Shown here piece by piece: positions 18,939 through 27,168 of a DNA stretch of 64,000 bases. A program made the position numbers and the translations under genes. Positions within the stretch are counted from its first letter, which is position 1; each line of letters opens with the position of its first letter. Source of the DNA: Sphingomonas dokdonensis (GTDB lineage: Bacteria; Pseudomonadota; Alphaproteobacteria; Sphingomonadales; Sphingomonadaceae); assembly GCF_002197685.1 (NCBI RefSeq), contig NZ_NBBI01000001.1, positions 1 to 64,000 on the forward strand, read 5' to 3'. Under the pieces are notes generated by a model, which was not told the origin of the DNA, did no database searches, and worked only from the letters and a program-made list of their open reading frames with translations.

Positions 18939-19011
18939 GTTCGTCCCGAGCGAAGTCGAGGGACATGCCGCGAACGGCACGCAACGTCTCTCGACCTCGC
19001 TCGACACGAAC
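18939..19011. repeat. Imperfect inverted repeat, REP/BIME-like
   Basis: Two 26-bp arms, 18939-18964 (gttcgtcccgagcgaagtcg...) and 18986-19011 (...cctcgctcgacacgaac), match as imperfect reverse complements around a 21-bp loop. The motif 'cgagcgaagtcgag' resembles short interspersed repeats that I recall as common in sphingomonad intergenic regions. It lies between the adaptor and permease genes and could fold in the mRNA. Confidence 0.6.
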
Positions 19012-19024
19012 GGGAGGAAGGGAT

Positions 19025-20284
19025 TTATCTGGCCGCGAAGGTCGCCTGGCCGGCCATCGCGACTCCGCCGGCACCGGGCGGCGGCGCCTCGTGCACCGGC
19101 GCGATCCGCCCGGCGCGCACGTTCACCTTGGTGCCCGGCATCGCCATCTGCGTGCCGCTGATCACCACGCGGTCGCCCGCCGCCAGCCCGCTGCGCACCA
19201 CGCGCAGCCCGTCGACCACCGGGCCGAGCTCGATCGCCTTCACCGCCACCGTGCCGTCGCGCGCGACGGTCAGCAGCGTCTTGCGCGCCTGATCGGTCTG
19301 CACCGCGGCATCGGGCACCAGCAGCGCCGAGACCGTCCCGCCGCTCGACAGCCGCATGTTGCCGAACATGCCCGGCGTCAGGAACATGTCCGCGTTGCGC
19401 AGCACCGCGCGCCCGCGGATCGTGCCCGATCGCGGGTCGAGGCCGTTATCGGTGAAGTCCAGCCGGCCGGTCCAGCGATACGCGCCCTCGTCCTGCAGCT
19501 TGATCTCGACCGGCGACGCGGCGGCGCCGGCGGCCTGCGCGCGCTTCGTCTTCAGGAACAGCGCTTCCGATCCGTCAAAGGTGAAATAGATCGGATCCAG
19601 CGCGTTGATCGTGGTCAGCAGGGTGCCGCTGGTATCGCCGCCCGCGACGAGGTTCCCGGCATCGATCCGCCGGTCCGAGACGCGGCCACCGATCGGCGCG
19701 CGCACCTGCGTGAATTCTACGTCGAGCGCCCGCGCACGCACCCGCGCCTGCGCGGCGGCCAGCGCCGCATTGGCCGCGCGCATGCGGGCGCCCAATTGGT
19801 CCAGGTCGCTTTTCGATACCGCCTCGTCGGCGACGAGCCGGTTGGCGCGGTCGAGGTTCGCGCGGGCCAGTGCCACGTCGCTTTGCGCGGTGGCGAGCCC
19901 GGCGCGTGCCTCGGCCAGCGCCGCGGTGAACGGGCGCGGATCGACCGTGAAGAGCAGCTGCCCCTTGTTTACGATCGCACCGTCGGTGAAGTGAACTGCC
20001 GTTATCGCGCCGGAGACGCGCGGGCGCACCTCCACCGACTTGCTCGCCTCAAACCGGCCGACGTAATCGTCCCATTCGGTGATCGAGCGGACCAGCGGCG
20101 CCGAGACGGTGACGGTGGGCGGCGGCGGGGCGGCGATCGCCGGCTGTTCGCGGTTGAGCAGCGCGGCGGCGCCTAGTGCGACCAGCACCGGCGCGGCAAC
20201 CAGTGCGCCGGCACGCCATTTGGGGCGCTTGCGCGCCGCCACGAGCGGCTCGGCCGCCGCCTCGAACTTATAATGCATGTTCAT
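19025..20284 (-). CDS. Periplasmic adaptor (membrane fusion protein) of the RND efflux system
   Basis: 419 residues. There is a cytoplasmic start, a membrane anchor near 27-45 (ALVAAPVLVALGAAALL), then the MFP core: 'YVGRFEASKSVEVRPRVSGA' (lipoyl/barrel-sandwich half), an alpha-hairpin rich in Ala/Arg/Leu, 'VRAPIGGRVSDRRIDAGNLV' (second lipoyl half) and beta-barrel motifs such as 'GTIRGRAVLRN'. The ATG at 20284 overlaps the stop of the preceding small gene as ATGA, so translation is probably coupled. It bridges permease and outer-membrane factor. Confidence 0.95.
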   Translation of the reverse strand: MNMHYKFEAAAEPLVAARKRPKWRAGALVAAPVLVALGAAALLNREQPAIAAPPPPTVTVSAPLVRSITEWDDYVGRFEASKSVEVRPRVSGAITAVHFTDGAIVNKGQLLFTVDPRPFTAALAEARAGLATAQSDVALARANLDRANRLVADEAVSKSDLDQLGARMRAANAALAAAQARVRARALDVEFTQVRAPIGGRVSDRRIDAGNLVAGGDTSGTLLTTINALDPIYFTFDGSEALFLKTKRAQAAGAAASPVEIKLQDEGAYRWTGRLDFTDNGLDPRSGTIRGRAVLRNADMFLTPGMFGNMRLSSGGTVSALLVPDAAVQTDQARKTLLTVARDGTVAVKAIELGPVVDGLRVVRSGLAAGDRVVISGTQMAMPGTKVNVRAGRIAPVHEAPPPGAGGVAMAGQATFAAR

Positions 20285-20658
20285 GCACGCTGAGCCTTGT
20301 TGATCGTCGCCGCACGAATGCTGGCGCGCAGGGTTTGATAGTGAGCGTTGGTGAAGCCGGCCGCGAGAAAGGCCGCGATCTCCTGCGCGGGCACCGCGAC
20401 CAGGTCATGCCAGGACAACACCGCGAGTCGCCGAAGCGCTTCCAGCTTCGGATCGGCCAGCCGGGGGTTCGGCGTTCGACCGAAAAGATTACCGAGCGCC
20501 ATCGACAGGCGACCGGGTTCACGAAGCGTCGCCAGCGTGTCGCGGCGCGCGAGTACGACAACCGCCCACTCCAGTGCGGACAGGCGAGCGTCCGTCGCGC
20601 GATCGGTCATGGCGGACTGCTGGACGGCACCGTTTTCGTCGAATGCGAGATAGGCCAT
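20281..20658 (-). CDS. Small hypothetical protein translationally coupled to the efflux adaptor
   Basis: 125 residues. ATG 20658 has AAGGGG 7 bp upstream. I do not recognise the family. It has no signal peptide or membrane segment, and its sequence is helical-looking (LSALEWAVVVLARRDTLATL; PKLEALRRLAVLSWHDLVAV). Its TGA overlaps the ATG of the adaptor gene. As first gene of the efflux transcript, directly after the predicted promoter, it may be a regulatory or accessory protein. Confidence 0.75.
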   Translation of the reverse strand: MAYLAFDENGAVQQSAMTDRATDARLSALEWAVVVLARRDTLATLREPGRLSMALGNLFGRTPNPRLADPKLEALRRLAVLSWHDLVAVPAQEIAAFLAAGFTNAHYQTLRASIRAATINKAQRA

Positions 20659-20879
20659 GAAATTCCCCTTTTCAGACGCGGACGCAGGCCACCCTCCGGC
20701 GACCCGGATCAGCGACAAGAGCGCGCAGGAGCGATCGACGCCGCGCGCCAACGCGGCCGACCATCACAGGATTGACATTGCAGGAACGCCGCGCGGATTA
20801 CGTCCCGCGGGTTGCGCCGAAAGAACAAGGAAGCATAACAGCGCCCCATGGATCAGAGCACCAAAGCGGCGCTCGTTCG

Positions 20880-20917
20880 ATACCATACGGTATAGAAATC
20901 GTGCTGCGCTGCGTCAA
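20880..20917 (-). promoter_or_regulatory. Sigma-70-type promoter with overlapping inverted repeat, for the efflux operon
   Basis: On the minus strand: -35 TTGACG (20912-20917), a 17-bp spacer, then -10 TATACC (20889-20894), pointing towards the operon starting at 20658. The inverted repeat atacc-atac-ggtat at 20880-20893 overlaps the -10. A repressor bound there would block RNA polymerase; efflux operons are often controlled by TetR proteins in this way. No regulator gene remains beside it; an IS3 remnant begins 60 bp further upstream. Confidence 0.65.
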
Positions 20918-20945
20918 CCGCCTATTTGTACCAGGCGGTATTTTT
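20917..20945 (+). terminator. Hairpin with T tract beside the efflux promoter
   Basis: Perfect 7-bp stem accgcct / aggcggt around a 9-nt loop, followed by attttt on the plus strand. It looks like an intrinsic terminator for plus-strand transcription, but no plus-strand gene ends here. It may be all that is left of a gene lost when the neighbouring IS inserted. It shares one base with the -35 of the minus-strand promoter. Confidence 0.5.
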
Positions 20946-20976
20946 ATGTGCGTGACTGCGACTAGCTCCCCTCTTC

Positions 20977-21797
20977 TGAGTGGTCCATCGACTATGACAG
21001 TCTGTGCCAAGGAAGGGACTCCGAATGCATGCCAAGAAGCACAAGCCCGAAGAGATCATCGGGAAGCTGCACGAAGTTTAGATCGTGCGAGGCCAGGGCG
21101 GCACGACCGCCGAGGCATGCCGGCAGATCGCAGTTAGCGAGCAGACCTATTATCGGTGGCACAAGGAATATGGCGGCCTGAAGACCGATCAGGCTCGGCG
21201 GATGAAGGATCTGGAGAGGGAGAACGCCCGGCTGCGCCGCCCAATCTCGGACCTGACGCTGGACAAGCTCATCCTGCAGGATGCGGCCAAGGAGAACTTC
21301 TGAGCCTCGCACGGCGTCGGCGATGCATCGACCAAGTGCGGGAGGTGCTGGATGTATTCGAGCGGCGAATATGCCGCGTGCTCGGGCAGCACCGGTCGAC
21401 GCAGCGCAAAGTGCCGACCGGGGCAGATGACGAGCTAGCGCTCGCCGAGGATGTCATCGCCCTTGCCAGACAGTACGGGCGCTACGGCTATCGTCGGGTG
21501 ACGGTGCTGCTGCATACGGCGGGTTGGTCGGTGAGCCATAAGCGGGTGGAACGGATCTAGCGACGCGAGGTGCTGAACGGCGAGATCTTCTACAGCGTCG
21601 CTGAAGCCAAGGTGCTGATCGAGGCGTGGCGGCGTCACTACAACACTGTCCGACCGCACAGCAGCCTCGGCTACCGACCACCGGCCCCGGAAGCGGCGAC
21701 ACCGCCATCGCCAGCCCTCCAGTTCCGCTTCGCTCCACCTGCGACCGGCAACAGCGGCGGGGACCATAATGCACTAACAATCAGCCCGGACCACCCA
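20977..21797 (+). mobile_element. Degenerate IS3-family insertion sequence (orfA/orfB), deleted and interrupted
   Basis: Ends tgagtggtcc (20977-20986) and ggaccaccca (21788-21797) form a near-perfect inverted repeat. OrfA (ATG 21025, MHAKKHKPEEIIGKLHEV) is cut by an amber codon where the family has Glu, then continues as TTAEACRQIAVSEQTYYRWH, the family helix-turn-helix, to 21303. OrfB follows in another frame (GRYGYRRVTVLLHTAGWSVS), hits a second amber codon at the usual Trp (ERI*RRE), and then jumps to EIFYSVAEAKVLIEAWRRHY and NTVRPHSSLGYRPPAPE. The jump deletes roughly 400 bp containing the DDE catalytic core. It cannot transpose itself. No target duplication is seen. Confidence 0.88.
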
Positions 21798-22077
21798 GTG
21801 GGGGCTGCTCAGGTTTGCCGAGAAACCCGGTGCACGACTGGCACGGTTGATCCATGCGGGGCGCAGGAACGACACTCCCCACCTCATCTAGTTGATCCGA
21901 CCCGCATCGTACCAAGACGCCACTCTCGGCAAACAAGCACAATGCGGTGCATCAAGACGTAGTTTGGGACACGTGCAAAAAGCGTCGAGCCAACACAACC
22001 TCTACTATTGCTCTGAAGGCCGCCGACGCAGTTGGTTCTGTCCTGAATCGTTAAGCCGGAAACGGGTTCCGCAGCGG

Positions 22078-22099
22078 TCAAATCCTGTCCCCGCAACCA
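22078..22099 (+). repeat. Putative attR: second copy of the tRNA-fMet 3' end
   Basis: Exact 22-bp copy of 486-507. The bases immediately upstream (...gttccgcagcgg) do not match tRNA, so there is no second tRNA gene here. The preceding 280 bp (21798-22077) after the IS3 remnant show nothing I recognise. Downstream, a hairpin and a small antisense frame parallel what follows the real tRNA. Confidence 0.6.
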
Positions 22100-22102
22100 A
22101 CG

Positions 22103-22228
22103 TTACAGAACAGCCCCTGTCGCCACCGCGACGGGGCTGTTCTTGTTGGCGGCATATGCAATGAGGTCGGCGGTCCTCGCGACCACCTCCGCCTCGGGCC
22201 CGCGTTCACCCGCCGGGTAGATCGTCAC
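22103..22228 (-). other. Small ORF (41 codons) homologous to the one after tRNA-fMet
   Basis: From GTG 22228 the frame reads VTIYPAGERGPEAEVVARTA, then 'DLIAYAANKNSP', to TAA 22103. It parallels the minus-strand frame at 464-643 (VTFYSDGEDGAEAELVAKVS, 'DLITWATNDNAA'). No ATG or clear ribosome site is present, so it may be a truncated copy. Unknown family. The terminator-like hairpin lies within its 3' end. Confidence 0.35.
22108..22142 (+). terminator. Long stem-loop after the tRNA fragment
   Basis: Stem gaacagcccc / ggggctgttc continued by gtcgc / gcgac around a cacc loop, followed by 'ttgtt'. It sits 8 bp after the tRNA 3' fragment and probably was the original rrn-operon terminator before integration. 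Confidence 0.6.
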
Positions 22229-22522
22229 GCTCTCCCACCGTGCCGATGACCATTCTCAGACGCGCCGCCGACGATGGTCGGGGCTCTCCCGTTTCTCCGT
22301 CTTCACCGATGGCTTCGGGAAAACGCGATGGGGAACAGATTATGGGACAGCAAACACCGCAGGCGTCTGCCCGCGCAGTGGGCGGAGCAGCATCCCTATC
22401 ATGGCTTCATTCATGTGAAATGATACGGCTTAGATCGATCGCGCAGTGATGTACGAGCGAATACGTTACAAAATGGATCGAATTTGGTACCTCGCGGTGG
22501 CCGTCGATCCGGAGAAACGTCG

Positions 22523-25500
22523 GTGCCTTATGGCCGCGCTCTCCAGATTGGTGAGGGCAGCGCCGTGGTCGACAACAACGCTTTGCATCCTGAGCCGGCA
22601 ACGAACCAGGACGATCGGCTCGCCGCCCTCAGGCGGCATAGCATATTAGATACAGCCCCGGATGGCAGGTTCGACCGTATCATCGCGCTGGTTCAGAGCA
22701 TCTGCCAGGTGCCGATTGCGCTCGTCAGTCTAGTGGACGTCGATCGACAATGGTTCAAGGCTAAAGGCGGCGTTACGGTGGATCAGACGGCGCTCGACAC
22801 GTCCGTCTGCGCGCTTGCCATTCAGCAACTCGGTGTCTTCCAGATTGAGGATCTGGCCGCCGACCCGCGCACCGCTGACATGTCGCTGGTGACCGGCTCG
22901 CCGCTCATCCGCTTCTACGCCGGCGCGCCATTGGTGACGGGCGATGGCCATGCGCTCGGCAGCCTGTGCGCGATCGATACCGCGCCGCGACCGAACGGGC
23001 TGACCGAGGTACAGGCCGACGCACTGACGATGTTGGCCGAACAGGTTGTCGAGCTGATCGAAGCGCGGCAGGCGATCGCCGAGCGCGATCAGGCGCTGGC
23101 GGTGGATGAAGCGCAACTTCGCCGGCAGGAGGCGGACGAGCGTCATCAGGCGATCGTCGACTCGGCGATCGACAATGCAATCATTGCGATGGACGTCGAC
23201 GGTATCGTGACGAGCTGGAGCAAGGGCGCCGAGTATATTTTTGGTTGGACATCCGAAGAGATGATCGGCTGTCCGGCCGACCGGTTCTTCACGCCCGAGG
23301 ATCGTGCTGCCGGCATCCCCGACCGGGAATTTTCGGTCGCGCGGGCGGAAGGGCGTGCGTCCGACGAACGGTGGCACCTGCGCAAGGATGGCAGCCGCTT
23401 CTATGCGCATGGGGCAATGACCTTGCTGAAGGGCGCACGTGCGCTTGGCTACGTCAAAGCGGTGCGAGACATCACAGCCGAGCATCAGACCAAGACCGAG
23501 TTGGGGATCGCGCTCGACCGCGCCCGTGTCATGACCGAGGCGGCCCGGCTCGGCACGTTCGACTTTGATCCTCAAACCGGCGAGCTGACATGGGACGAGA
23601 CGACCCGCGCGCTCTTCGGCCTCTCGCCCCACGCGCCGGTGTCCTATGAAGAAGCGTTCCTGAAGGGTGTGCACCCAGACGATCGGGCTGGCGCGGATGC
23701 GGCGGTCGAGGCATCGAACGATCCGAAGGGCGACGGGCGGTTCGAGGCGGACTACCGCACGATCGGCATTGAGGACGGCAAGCTGCGTTACCTAGCAGCG
23801 CGCGGACAGACCTATTTTCAGGCGGGCAAGCCGGTGCGTCTCGCCGGTGCTGTTCAGGATGTGACGCAGGCACGAACTGCCGAGCTTCGACTACGCGAGA
23901 TCGAACAGCGGCTGCGCTATGCGAACCGAGCGACCAACGACCCGATCTGGGACTGGGATCTCGTTCGCGACCACGTGACCTGGAACGAAGCGATTGAACA
24001 GCGGTTCGGCCATGCGCTTGAAAATATCGAGCCTACTGGCGAGTGGTGGCTGGATCACATCCATCCCGATGATCGAGCGCGCATCAACGCCAGCATCCAT
24101 GCCGTAATCGATGGCAACCATACCGACTGGACCGACGAGTATCGCTTCCGGCGCGCTGACGACAGCTACGCCGATGTTCGTGACCGTGGGTACGTCCTGC
24201 GCGACGAGGACGGCAACCCGATCCGGATGATCGGCGCCATGCTGGACCAAAGCGATCGTATGACGATCGAGCGAAAGCTGCGCAATGAAGCGACAGACCT
24301 TGCCGGACAGGTTCGGGCAGGGGCCGCCGAGATCGAGCGCATGTGGACGACGTCCCCAGACCTGCTGGTCATCATATCGGCAGACGGCACCTACCGCCGC
24401 GTCAACCCCGCATGGACGTCGCTGCTGGGTTATGCCGAGCAGGAGACGATCGGTCTGGCGGCAACCGACCTAGCGCACCCCGACGATCTTGGACCCACGC
24501 AGGCTGCGCTGAAGGTGGCGCAGAACGGCAGGCTCCCGCTGTTTACTAACCGCATTCGGCACCAGGACGGGTCGTATCGGTGGGTGTCGTGGGTCGCCGC
24601 GTTGAACGACGGGGAAGTCTTTGCAATCGGCCGAGACGTCACCGCCGCTCGCGATAGAGAGGAGACGCTGCGCCAAACCGAGGATGCCCTGCGGCAGTCG
24701 CAGAAGGTCGAAGCGGTCGGCCAGCTCACTGGCGGCGTGGCCCATGACTTCAACAACCTGCTAACGGTCATTCGAGGGTCAGTCGACCTGCTGCGCCGGC
24801 CGAACCTCAGCGATGAGCGGCGCACACGCTATATCGACGCCATCTCCGATACCGCAGATCGTGCTACCAAGCTTACCGGACAACTCCTCGCCTTCGCACG
24901 CCGGCAGACGCTGCAACCGCAGGTGATCGACGTCGGGCGGAACATTGATGCGTTGAAGGAGATGCTGCGCACTCTCACTGGCTCGCGCGTCACGGCACAC
25001 TACGATCTGCCTGAAACGCCTGCACTCGTGCTGGCAGATCCGAGCCAGTTCGACACAGCGATCGTGAACATGGCGGTCAATGCGCGCGACGCGATGAATG
25101 GTGAAGGCGAACTAGTAATCGCAGTGCGGCTTACGAATGGCATTCCGGCGATCCGCAAGCACGCACCGATAGAGCGACCTCAGGTCGCCATCTCGATTGC
25201 CGATACAGGCAGCGGGATCGCGGCCGACCAGATCGAGAAGATCTTCGAGCCTTTCTTCACGACGAAAGGGGTCGGGCACGGAACGGGTCTGGGCCTCAGC
25301 CAGGTATTCGGATTTGCAAAACAGTCGCTTGGCGACGTGGCGGTTCAAAGTGAGGAAGGCATCGGGACGACTTTCACGCTCTACCTGCCCGTTACGACGG
25401 CCGAGGAGCGTCAGGTATCGGTGTCGCAGACGCCGATGCAGTCCTTGGCTGAAGGATCCTGCATCCTCGTGGTCGAGGACAACAAGGAAGTCGGTGAGTT

Positions 25501-25816
25501 TGCGACCCAGGCTCTGGCCGAGCTCGGCTATGGTTCGCATTGGGTGGCCGACGCGGATGCTGCCTTGGGTGAGTTGAAGGCATCGCCCAACCGTTACGAT
25601 GCCATGTTCACCGACGTTGTCATGCCGGGACGGTCGGGGATCGAACTGGCGGAGGAGGTGGCCGTGCTTCATCCCGACCTGCCGATTGTCCTCACCAGCG
25701 GCTACAGCCATGTGCTGGCGCAGGAAGGAACTCGCGGGTTCGAGTTGCTGCGTAAGCCCTACTCGATCGAGGAATTGGCAACCGTGCTGGCGCGGGCGAC
25801 GACCGCAGAAAATTGA
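22523..25816 (+). CDS. Hybrid histidine kinase: GAF, four PAS, HisKA/HATPase, receiver
   Basis: About 1097 residues. The order is: GAF-type domain ([20 protein letters not shown]; '[19 protein letters not shown]'), PAS1 ('[15 protein letters not shown]'-like), PAS2 ('[14 protein letters not shown]'), PAS3 ('[15 protein letters not shown]'), PAS4 ('[20 protein letters not shown]'), phosphoacceptor His in [14 protein letters not shown] (~741), ATPase motifs ([30 protein letters not shown]), and a C-terminal receiver with acceptor Asp in FTDVVMPG and Lys in LRKPYS. No membrane segment, so a soluble sensor. GTG 22523 has GGAGAA upstream; GTG 22565 and TTG 22484 are alternatives. No partner regulator is adjacent. 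Confidence 0.93.
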   Translation: MPYGRALQIGEGSAVVDNNALHPEPATNQDDRLAALRRHSILDTAPDGRFDRIIALVQSICQVPIALVSLVDVDRQWFKAKGGVTVDQTALDTSVCALAIQQLGVFQIEDLAADPRTADMSLVTGSPLIRFYAGAPLVTGDGHALGSLCAIDTAPRPNGLTEVQADALTMLAEQVVELIEARQAIAERDQALAVDEAQLRRQEADERHQAIVDSAIDNAIIAMDVDGIVTSWSKGAEYIFGWTSEEMIGCPADRFFTPEDRAAGIPDREFSVARAEGRASDERWHLRKDGSRFYAHGAMTLLKGARALGYVKAVRDITAEHQTKTELGIALDRARVMTEAARLGTFDFDPQTGELTWDETTRALFGLSPHAPVSYEEAFLKGVHPDDRAGADAAVEASNDPKGDGRFEADYRTIGIEDGKLRYLAARGQTYFQAGKPVRLAGAVQDVTQARTAELRLREIEQRLRYANRATNDPIWDWDLVRDHVTWNEAIEQRFGHALENIEPTGEWWLDHIHPDDRARINASIHAVIDGNHTDWTDEYRFRRADDSYADVRDRGYVLRDEDGNPIRMIGAMLDQSDRMTIERKLRNEATDLAGQVRAGAAEIERMWTTSPDLLVIISADGTYRRVNPAWTSLLGYAEQETIGLAATDLAHPDDLGPTQAALKVAQNGRLPLFTNRIRHQDGSYRWVSWVAALNDGEVFAIGRDVTAARDREETLRQTEDALRQSQKVEAVGQLTGGVAHDFNNLLTVIRGSVDLLRRPNLSDERRTRYIDAISDTADRATKLTGQLLAFARRQTLQPQVIDVGRNIDALKEMLRTLTGSRVTAHYDLPETPALVLADPSQFDTAIVNMAVNARDAMNGEGELVIAVRLTNGIPAIRKHAPIERPQVAISIADTGSGIAADQIEKIFEPFFTTKGVGHGTGLGLSQVFGFAKQSLGDVAVQSEEGIGTTFTLYLPVTTAEERQVSVSQTPMQSLAEGSCILVVEDNKEVGEFATQALAELGYGSHWVADADAALGELKASPNRYDAMFTDVVMPGRSGIELAEEVAVLHPDLPIVLTSGYSHVLAQEGTRGFELLRKPYSIEELATVLARATTAEN

Positions 25817-25849
25817 GGAAGGCGATCGGGCGCGCTTGCTGAGCCTGTT

Positions 25850-26483
25850 ATGCCCGAAACACCATCGTTTTTTGGACAGCTGGCGACCGCCTTCGGTCAG
25901 GCTGATGACAAGCTGACGGCCAAGCTCACCACTGCGCTTCCCCCGTGCGCCTCGCCCGATACGATCCATTTCGATTATTCCAGCTTCTTCGACGATTTCG
26001 GGCTGATCGGCTACCGACGGCAGCAGCCCGCCCGGATCGCTGCGCCCGTCGAGCGAATGGCGCATGCACATGGGCGTCTATACCAGCCGCGCCGACGCGC
26101 AGGCGATCGTTCATTGCCACGCCCGCCGCGCCACGATCCTCGCCTGCGCCGGACGCGAGCTTCCCTCGATGCACTACATGGTCGCGGTAGGCGGGGGCGC
26201 GAGCATCCCGCTTGCGCCCTGTGGCACCTTCGGCAGCGACGAACAGGCGCGCGGCGTAGTCGACACGCTTGACGGCCGTCGCGCCTGCCTGATGGCAAAT
26301 CACGGCCTCATCGCGCTCGGCAGCGACCTGAGCACCGCGCTCGCGATCACCGATGAGATCGAGCAACAGGCGGCGGTCTATCGGGGGCACGCTCGCGATC
26401 GGTAGCCCGACGCTGCTTAGCGCGGCCGAGATGCAGCGTATCCTCGCCGCCTTTGCCGGCAGCGCTGACCCATTAATAGGGTA
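25850..26483 (+). pseudogene. Broken class II aldolase gene
   Basis: The plus strand carries RPSSEWRMHMGVYTSRADAQ, 'AIVHCHARRATILACAG' and 'MANHGLIALGSDL', the class II aldolase/adducin core with metal-binding His (HCH and the later NHG). In front, from 25850, another frame gives MPETPSFFGQLATAFGQADD..., which I do not recognise and which shifts frame near 26000-26030. After ~26390 a second shift is needed to continue as 'IGSPTLLSAAEMQRILAAFAG'. At least two frame breaks and no normal N-terminus make it a pseudogene. An IS5 remnant begins at its 3' end. Confidence 0.8.
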
Positions 26484-27161
26484 AGGACCCTTTGATGTGA
26501 GCGTCTCGATCTGATCCAGGCTTCTTGAGGAGACCGGAATGAGCGACCTGTTTCCGCTGACGGACGAGGAGGTAGAGCGCCGGCGGCCGTTCTTTCCCAG
26601 GAGCCACGGCAAGCCTCGGGTTGATGACCGGCGGGTGCTGAGCGGCATCGTCTTCGTCAATCGCAGTGGGCTGCGCTGGCGCGACGCACCCAGCGCCTAT
26701 GACCCCCAAAAGACGCTCTACAATCGTTGGAAGCACCGGGGCGAGCGCGGCGTGTTCGCCCGGATGATGGAGGGTTTGGCTTCGGCGAATGCCGAGGCGA
26801 AGACCCTCTTGATAGACGCCACTTACCTGATGGCGCACCGCACGGCATCGAGCCTGCGGGTTAAAAGGGGGATCTCGGACGCTCAATCGACCGCACCAAA
26901 GGTGGCACGAACACGAAGCTCCATGCCCTCTTCAATGCGAAAGGCATCCAACCTTGCATCCCGGGACGCAGATCCCGCAACGAGCCGGTCAAGTACGACA
27001 AGCGCCGCTACCGGCGCCGCAGTCGCATCGAGATCATGTTCGGGCGACCGGCAGCCCGCCGCCGCGTCGCCACTCGGTACGACCGCTGCCCCAGCGTCAC
27101 CTTCTCCGCCATCGCCCTCGCTGCCACCGTCATCTTGGCTGTGATCAACGAGTCCTGACCC
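26479..27161 (+). mobile_element. Degenerate IS5-family (IS427-group-like) element
   Basis: Ends gggtaaggaccc and gagtcctgaccc form the imperfect terminal repeat. The transposase starts at ATG 26539 (MSDLFPLTDEEVERRRPFFP) and keeps the first Asp in LLIDATYLMAHR. After VKRGI (~26870) the reading frame is lost; the other frame shows DRTKGGTNTKLHALFNAKG joined directly to CIPGRRSRNEPVKYDKRRYR, then RIEIMFGR. The region holding the second catalytic Asp is therefore deleted. Not autonomous. It ends 8 bp from the stop of the arylsulfatase. Confidence 0.88.
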
Positions 27162-27168
27162 TAGTAGA

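Noticed and set aside
22071..22099. A second complete tRNA-fMet gene
   Set aside because: Only the last 22 bases match; the acceptor 5' strand, D-arm and anticodon arm are absent.
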